This document shows positions 13,566 through 17,558 of a DNA stretch of 17,558 nucleotides, in pieces (position 1 is the first letter of the stretch; every line of letters starts with the position of its first letter). The position numbers and the translations under genes are program-made. The DNA is from G963674505 sp964575975. Lineage in GTDB: Bacteria; Desulfobacterota; Desulfobacteria; Desulfobacterales; SKZT01. The stretch spans positions 1-17,558 of the forward strand of contig CAZNTU010000111.1 in the NCBI GenBank assembly GCA_964575975.1, in the 5' to 3' direction. The notes beneath the pieces were generated by a model. The model worked only from the letters and a program-made list of their open reading frames with translations, ran no database searches and was not told the origin of the DNA.

Positions 13566-13756
13566 ATGAATAAAGCAGATTGCGAGAACACGAGATTATC
13601 GAGCAGGACTATAGGTCTGTTCGTACTGGTTTTGGCGGTGGCGCTTGCCTTCGTAGGAGGTTTGATAGTGCCAGTGGCGGGACTGCTTTTCGCGGTGCCG
13701 TTGTTTATTTTGGCTTTCACGTTTCTATGGGCGCCCGACAGCAAGGTGTGTCGGCT
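13566..13756 (+). CDS. Small two-helix membrane protein, truncated by assembly gap
   Basis: The first 63 residues are visible before the Ns. AGAGGAGG (13553-13560) sits 5 nt before the ATG, a strong translation signal. After a polar N-terminus (MNKADCENTRLSSRT) come two hydrophobic stretches (about 16-33 and 34-54) with a short GG/P turn, then WAPDSKVCR. I do not recognise the family. It converges with the cyd operon across the gap. The C-terminus is unknown. Joining this frame through the Ns to the sequence on the right is not justified, because the right side is antisense to the cyd operon. Confidence 0.6.
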
Positions 13757-13856
13757 NNNNNNNNNNNNNNNNNNNNNNNNNNNNNNNNNNNNNNNNNNNN
13801 NNNNNNNNNNNNNNNNNNNNNNNNNNNNNNNNNNNNNNNNNNNNNNNNNNNNNNNN
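13757..13856. other. Assembly gap (100 Ns)
   Basis: Exactly 100 Ns, the usual placeholder for a gap of unknown length. It truncates two convergent genes, so their 3' ends and any shared terminator are missing. Confidence 0.98.
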
Positions 13857-13969
13857 CCGAACAGCATCGACCGAACCGCGCACGCCAGCAGCAACATGGA
13901 GCCCAGCCCCCCGAACCACAATCCAACGAACCAAGCCCATTGCCTCTGTCTTTCAGTAAGTGGTTTCAT
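13857..13969 (-). CDS. DUF2474-like single-helix small subunit ORF downstream of cydB (partial)
   Basis: The first 37 residues are visible: a basic, polar start (MKPLTERQRQ) followed by one membrane helix (WAWFVGLWFGGLGSMLLLACAV), then RSMLF at the gap. Position, topology and the W-F-W-rich start fit the DUF2474 small proteins found after cydB in cyanide-insensitive-type bd oxidase operons, comparable in role to CydX. Its ATG overlaps the end of cydB by 17 bp, suggesting translational coupling. The 3' end is lost in the Ns, but family members are only about 40-50 residues, so little is missing. An ATG at 13993 in the same frame is a less likely start. Confidence 0.6.
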
Positions 13970-14972
13970 GGGAGCTTTTTCCCCTGAACACATAGTAGCA
14001 GTAACCCGTGTAGGCCAGCACGACAGGGAGAAGCAAAAGCGCCCCTACGAGCAGCAACGACTGGCTCTCGGGCGCGGCGGCCGCGTGCCGGAACGTGATT
14101 TCGAAAGGAGCCAGCCAAGGCCACGTACTGATTCCTATCCCCGCGTAGTTCATCAGGAAAATGCCCTGCGCGAGGAAAAAGGGGCGAACTTCCCGCTTAT
14201 GTCTCAAATCCATCCACAAGAACACGAACATGACGGCCGAGAGGATGGGAAAAGGCTGAAGGTAGAGAATGTTGGGCTGGCTGAACCACAAATCCTTTAT
14301 CCTCTCGTCCATGAGAGGCATGCTCACGCTTACCACGGCCATGAAGAAGGCCACGTAGCCGGAAACATAGCTGGCGCACCTTCTGGCCCACTCTTGGGTG
14401 ATATCCTCGGTCTTCATGTTCAACCAAGTCGCCCCCAGCAAGGCGTAGCCGAAAACCAAACCGAATCCGGTCATGACGCTGAAAGCGTTCAGCCAGTCGA
14501 ACGGCCCTCCGGAATATACCCTTCCCGCAACCTCCACGCCCTGCACGAACGCTCCAACGATCATCCCTTGCATGAACGTCGCGACGAGGGAACCGAAATG
14601 GAAACAATAATCCCAAATTTTGCGGGACTCGCCCTCGGCCTTGAAACGGAACTCGAAGGAGACTCCCCGGAGAATCAGACCCAACAGCATTATAATAATA
14701 GGAATGTAGAACGCGGGCATGATGATGGCGTAGGCCAGCGGAAACGCGGCGAGCAAGCCTCCGCCGGCGAGCACAATCCATGTTTCGTTGCCGTCCCAGA
14801 AAGGAGCGATGGAACTCATCATCCGGTCCCGGCACTTGTCCGACGGCGCGAACGGAAAAAGTATTCCGACGCCCAGATCGAATCCGTCCAGTACTACGTA
14901 AAGAAAAATGGCCGTAGCGATCAGGCCGTACCAGACAAGAGGCAAATCGACATAATACGAAAGATTAAACAT
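13953..14972 (-). CDS. cydB: Cytochrome bd quinol oxidase subunit II
   Basis: A 339-residue polytopic membrane protein. The family motifs are VVLDGFDLGVG (26-36) and FWDGNETWIVLAGGGLLAAF near 58-77. FEFRFKAEGESRKIWD (106-121) and GFGLVFGYALLGATWLNMKTE further on are also CydB-like. It pairs with CydA, where the haems reside, to reduce oxygen with quinol electrons. The length is shorter than E. coli CydB (379) but normal for CioB-like proteins. The start overlaps the cydA stop by 8 bp, so the two are translated from one message. Confidence 0.95.
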   Translation of the reverse strand: MFNLSYYVDLPLVWYGLIATAIFLYVVLDGFDLGVGILFPFAPSDKCRDRMMSSIAPFWDGNETWIVLAGGGLLAAFPLAYAIIMPAFYIPIIIMLLGLILRGVSFEFRFKAEGESRKIWDYCFHFGSLVATFMQGMIVGAFVQGVEVAGRVYSGGPFDWLNAFSVMTGFGLVFGYALLGATWLNMKTEDITQEWARRCASYVSGYVAFFMAVVSVSMPLMDERIKDLWFSQPNILYLQPFPILSAVMFVFLWMDLRHKREVRPFFLAQGIFLMNYAGIGISTWPWLAPFEITFRHAAAAPESQSLLLVGALLLLPVVLAYTGYCYYVFRGKSSHETTY

Positions 14973-16368
14973 GGGACCCTCCCTCGTCCGAAACCATGTC
15001 GGTTATCAATGGCGGTTCCTTCACGCCCCGGGCGCCGTACGCCTCGTTCGGAGCGCCCGGTCCCTTGAGAATAAGACGAATTATGTAATAGCTTCCCGCG
15101 CCGAATACCATCGAATATACCAGAACGAAAGCCATCAGCGACATTCCTACCTGAACTCCCGTGATCGGCGATATTCCCTCCGCCGTGCGCATCGCCTCGT
15201 ACACGATATACGGCTGCCGCCCGACCTCTGTAACGAACCATCCGGCCAGCACGGAAACGAAGCCTGCGGGCGTGAGAGCCATGCACCAGACTTGAAACCA
15301 CCGGGTGTCGAACAGCCTCTTCCTGAAATACAGAACCGCCGCGAAAACGCCCGTAAGAATCATCAGCATCCCTAGCCCCACCATGATCCGGAACGTCCAG
15401 AATATCCACGCGGCAGGCGGACGGTCCTCCTTGGGCCATTCCTTCAGCCCCTTCACTTCCCCATCCAAATCGTGGGTCAGGATGAAGCTTGTGAGTTTCG
15501 GCACCTCGATGGCGTATTTGGTCTCCTCGGCTTCCTGGTCCGGCCACCCGAACAGTTTCAGCGGCGCGCCCTTCGTGGTCTCCCAGAGTCCCTCCATGGC
15601 CGATACTTTCGCGGGCTGATGCTTCAGAGTATTGAGGCCGTGCAAATCGCCCAGAAGAAGCTGGAGAGGCGCCACAAAGACGGCCATAAGCATGGCCATG
15701 CCCAGCATGATCCTCGCGTGGTGAACATGGATCCTCCGATACAGGTAGTACGCTCCCACGCCCCCGACCACGAAGGCCGTCGTCAAGTAGGCCGCCACGG
15801 TCATGTGGGCGAAGCGATAGGGAAACGAAGGGTTGAAAATGACTTCGATCCAGTTGGTGGGATAGAACAGATTTTCGTCGCCGACCCGGAATCCCGCCGG
15901 CGTATGCATCCAGCTGACGGCCGCGAGAATCCAGAATGCTGATATCAGAGTGCCGACCGCCACGATGACGGTCGATGCGAAATGCATCTTCGGGCTCACG
16001 CGGTTCCATCCGAACAGCATAATACCCAAAAAGGAGGCCTCCAGGAAAAAAGCGGTTAGGACCTCGTATCCCAAAAGCGGCCCCAGGACGTTTCCGACCC
16101 GGTCGGAAAACGTGGACCAGCTTGTCCCCAACTGGTAGGACAACACCACGCCCGACACAACTCCCATGCCGAACGTCACCGAGAAAATCTTCACCCACAT
16201 GCGGTATACGTCCATGTATAAGGCGTTGCCGGTTTTCAGCCATCGCCACTCCACCACGGCCAGCCAACTGGCGAGGCCTATCGTGAAAGCGGGAAATAAG
16301 ATATGGAAGGAAACGGTAAAAGCGAACTGGATTCTTGCCAGAAGGATCGGATCTAAGTTTTCAAACAT
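14965..16368 (-). CDS. cydA: Cytochrome bd quinol oxidase subunit I, short Q-loop (CIO-like) type
   Basis: A 467-residue haem-bearing subunit. The haem ligands are in place: H22 (SFHILFP), H188 (YRFAHMTVA) and M329 (FRIMVGLG). The proton-path glutamates E102 (GYE) and E110 (FLEASF) are present. The quinol-site residues K254 and E259 occur in HQPAKVSAMEGLWET, and GRQP is at 383-386 (GRQPY instead of GRQPW). The Q-loop lacks the long C-terminal insertion of E. coli CydA (522 residues), placing it with short-loop or cyanide-insensitive-like oxidases; cyanide resistance itself cannot be read from sequence. GAGG lies about 8 nt before the ATG. It serves oxygen respiration or detoxification at low oxygen and is first in the cydAB-small-subunit operon. 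Confidence 0.96.
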   Translation of the reverse strand: MFENLDPILLARIQFAFTVSFHILFPAFTIGLASWLAVVEWRWLKTGNALYMDVYRMWVKIFSVTFGMGVVSGVVLSYQLGTSWSTFSDRVGNVLGPLLGYEVLTAFFLEASFLGIMLFGWNRVSPKMHFASTVIVAVGTLISAFWILAAVSWMHTPAGFRVGDENLFYPTNWIEVIFNPSFPYRFAHMTVAAYLTTAFVVGGVGAYYLYRRIHVHHARIMLGMAMLMAVFVAPLQLLLGDLHGLNTLKHQPAKVSAMEGLWETTKGAPLKLFGWPDQEAEETKYAIEVPKLTSFILTHDLDGEVKGLKEWPKEDRPPAAWIFWTFRIMVGLGMLMILTGVFAAVLYFRKRLFDTRWFQVWCMALTPAGFVSVLAGWFVTEVGRQPYIVYEAMRTAEGISPITGVQVGMSLMAFVLVYSMVFGAGSYYIIRLILKGPGAPNEAYGARGVKEPPLITDMVSDEGGSHV

Positions 16369-16474
16369 GTGAGATTACCTCTAAAGTGGTTGCTGTTTCA
16401 GACCACAAAAGGCATGCCGTCAAAAACCGGAATCCGACGAACATTTTTCTTTCAACGGCTACCCCGTTCTGTCA

Positions 16475-16502
16475 ATTTTAATCCCTTGGCATCGGCTGTC
16501 AA
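16475..16502 (-). promoter_or_regulatory. cydA promoter with flanking inverted repeat
   Basis: On the minus strand, TTGACA (16497-16502), a 16-nt spacer and TAAAAT (16475-16480) form a strong sigma-70 promoter about 105 nt upstream of cydA. TCCCTTG (16482-16488) and CAAGGGA (16504-16510) form a perfect 7-bp inverted repeat, 22 bp apart centre to centre, bracketing the -35 box. It is a candidate operator for a dimeric redox regulator. Confidence 0.65.
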
Positions 16503-16546
16503 GCAAGGGAAGTTCTGTCAGGTGTCAGGCTTCTGAAGTTAGGCAT

Positions 16547-16580
16547 CCCCCCCAACCCCCAATCTCCAACCCCCAATCCC
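16547..16580 (-). other. Putative G-quadruplex tract abutting the LOG gene stop
   Basis: Read on the minus strand there are four G-runs of 3, 5, 5 and 7 separated by loops of 3, 9 and 2 nt. The plus strand shows an 11-bp direct repeat AACCCCCAATC (16554-16564 and 16568-16578). It begins directly after the LOG-family stop codon and precedes the cydA promoter. Confidence 0.6.
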
Positions 16581-17231
16581 TTACACTATCACCACCCTCT
16601 TGACCGTCCTAACCACATCCTCGGGAGAATCCAGCAACTGGAAAATATCCATGTCCTCGGGGGATATCTTCGATTCTCTCAAAAGACGGTCCTTGATCCA
16701 GTCCAACAGACCCTTCCAGTAGTCCGATCCCACGAGAATAATGGGAAACGGTTTTATCCTTTTCGTCTGGACCAGCGTGGCGGCCTCGAACAACTCGTCC
16801 AGGGTTCCAAGTCCTCCGGGCAGGATAACGTAAGCCGAGGCGTATTTGACGAACATCACCTTGCGGACGAAGAAATAATTGAACTCTATCTTCACATTGG
16901 AGTACCTGTTGGGTTTTTGCTCGTGGGGCAGAATTATATTCATGCCCACCGATTTTCCTCCCGCCTTGGCAGCCCCTTTGTTGGCCGCCTCCATCACCCC
17001 GCCCCCTCCGCCGGTTATTACCGCGAAACCGTTCTCCGCGAACAGGGCCGCTATTTTCTCCGCAGACTTGTACAACGGGTCTCCGGGCAGCGTCCGCGCG
17101 GACCCGAAAATGCTAACGGCCGGGCCGATGTCGTGAAGGGCTTCGACGCCTTCCACGAATTCCCCGATGATCTTGAATATTCTCCAGGATTCTCCAAGCT
17201 TGAACTCGTCGATAAGAAATTGTTTTTCCAT
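16581..17231 (-). CDS. LOG-family (TIGR00730) Rossmann-fold protein
   Basis: A 216-residue cytosolic protein of the LOG/lysine-decarboxylase-like family, within the usual size. Motifs are IFGSAR (41-46), the nucleotide-binding loop ITGGGGGVMEAANKG (72-86), NYFFVRKVMF (118-127) with R123 and K124, and the catalytic signature LPGGLGTLDELFE (137-149). Family members hydrolyse N6-modified or plain AMP-type nucleotides to the free base and ribose 5-phosphate. Plant and some bacterial members thereby activate cytokinins; in most bacteria the physiological substrate is unknown. The annotation as lysine decarboxylase is a misnomer. The ribosome site is weak (GGAAG). It is co-directional with cydA but 212 bp apart, and cydA has its own promoter. 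Confidence 0.93.
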   Translation of the reverse strand: MEKQFLIDEFKLGESWRIFKIIGEFVEGVEALHDIGPAVSIFGSARTLPGDPLYKSAEKIAALFAENGFAVITGGGGGVMEAANKGAAKAGGKSVGMNIILPHEQKPNRYSNVKIEFNYFFVRKVMFVKYASAYVILPGGLGTLDELFEAATLVQTKRIKPFPIILVGSDYWKGLLDWIKDRLLRESKISPEDMDIFQLLDSPEDVVRTVKRVVIV

Positions 17232-17558
17232 GTTCGCACTTCCGTAGTTAATTTGGTGTCAGGTTCTTTTCGGACCCGCTTCCGAAAAATCGTCGAAAGC
17301 AAAAAACCGCGCGGGATATTTCGAACCGATAATTGCCCAAAACCGCCACTTTAGCAAGGATAATTTGGCGCAATCTCGGCACCGGAGCGAAGACTCGAAC
17401 CTCATACCCTGAAATCCCAAACCTGGAATCCGACGCCCGACGTCCGAACCTCTGAACGCCTCCCCCCCCACTGAACATTGAAACCCGACTCCGCACTTTT
17501 TCCGCAGGGTAATTGCATCAAAATTAAATCCCGGAAATAACCTTGAGCAGATAATCGT
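17232..17558. other. Intergenic region with hairpin and repeat words, no gene seen
   Basis: GGTGTCAGG (17255-17263) precedes a perfect hairpin, TTTTCGGA (17267-17274) with TCCGAAAA (17281-17288) and a 6-nt loop, lying in the LOG 5' leader. On the minus strand TTGCTA (17351-17356), 17 nt, then AATTAT (17328-17333) could be the LOG promoter. 17396-17470 is a C-rich, G-poor degenerate tract ending in eight Cs. The right edge continues without an identifiable gene. Confidence 0.45.

Noticed and set aside
13505..13993. Continuous minus-strand frame spanning the N gap, and its plus-strand counterpart 13566-15068
   Set aside because: The Ns contain no stops by construction. One half of each frame is antisense to a real gene, so only the supported halves were annotated.
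17380..17420. tRNA-like T-arm on the minus strand (GGTTCGAGTC context near 17395)
   Set aside because: No matching acceptor stem, anticodon arm or D-arm could be drawn in the flanking sequence; the T-stem itself pairs poorly.
1..17558. CRISPR array
   Set aside because: No regularly spaced direct repeats of suitable length were seen; the repeats present are tandem or inverted pairs only.

Overview
The window is a 17.6 kb piece of a draft or metagenome-derived bacterial scaffold; it holds a run of exactly 100 Ns at 13757-13856. A TonB-dependent outer-membrane receptor shows a Gram-negative cell envelope. The moderately GC-rich sequence, the tungstate transporter, the short-loop cytochrome bd oxidase and the lone DruA-type gene would fit a Desulfobacterota/deltaproteobacterial-type anaerobe or microaerophile. 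That placement is inference from gene content only; no phylogenetic marker is present.

Left third (1-7330): a metal and cofactor uptake region. A one-domain ModE-like regulator (minus strand) faces a class V aminotransferase (plus strand). Next comes a tungstate ABC transporter, tupA-tupB-tupC, behind a near-consensus sigma-70 promoter (TTGACA-N17-TATCAT). tupA and tupB are separated by a strong stem-loop, and tupC carries a long C-terminal extension that looks like a TOBE/Mop domain. After tupC there is a clear cobalamin riboswitch with a closing P1 helix, the B12 box and a downstream intrinsic terminator. It controls a 670-residue TonB-dependent receptor, which is therefore most likely a corrinoid (BtuB-like) importer.

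Middle (7331-11600): an intergenic stretch with a large REP-like inverted repeat, whose family has a second member at 120-165. It leads into a stand-alone DUF4338/DruA gene with its own promoter and Shine-Dalgarno site. That gene is followed after 13 bp by a UMF1-family (Atg22-like) MFS transporter. A CaCA-type Na+/Ca2+ exchanger (YrbG-like) and a small CxxC ORF lie on the minus strand.

Right third (11680-17558): an RhlB-like DEAD-box RNA helicase with a low-complexity N-terminus containing a perfect 21-bp duplication, and a small two-helix membrane protein cut by the gap. On the minus strand lie cydA-cydB (cyanide-insensitive-like bd oxidase) plus a DUF2474-like one-helix ORF that overlaps cydB and runs into the gap. 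Last is a LOG/TIGR00730-type protein whose 3' end abuts a G-quadruplex-forming tract. The last 327 bases show no gene.

Most of the window is ordinary, well-recognised core and accessory metabolism. The parts worth a second look are the lone DruA with its REP-like surroundings, the riboswitch-receptor unit, the composition of the tungstate locus, and several intergenic repeat families.
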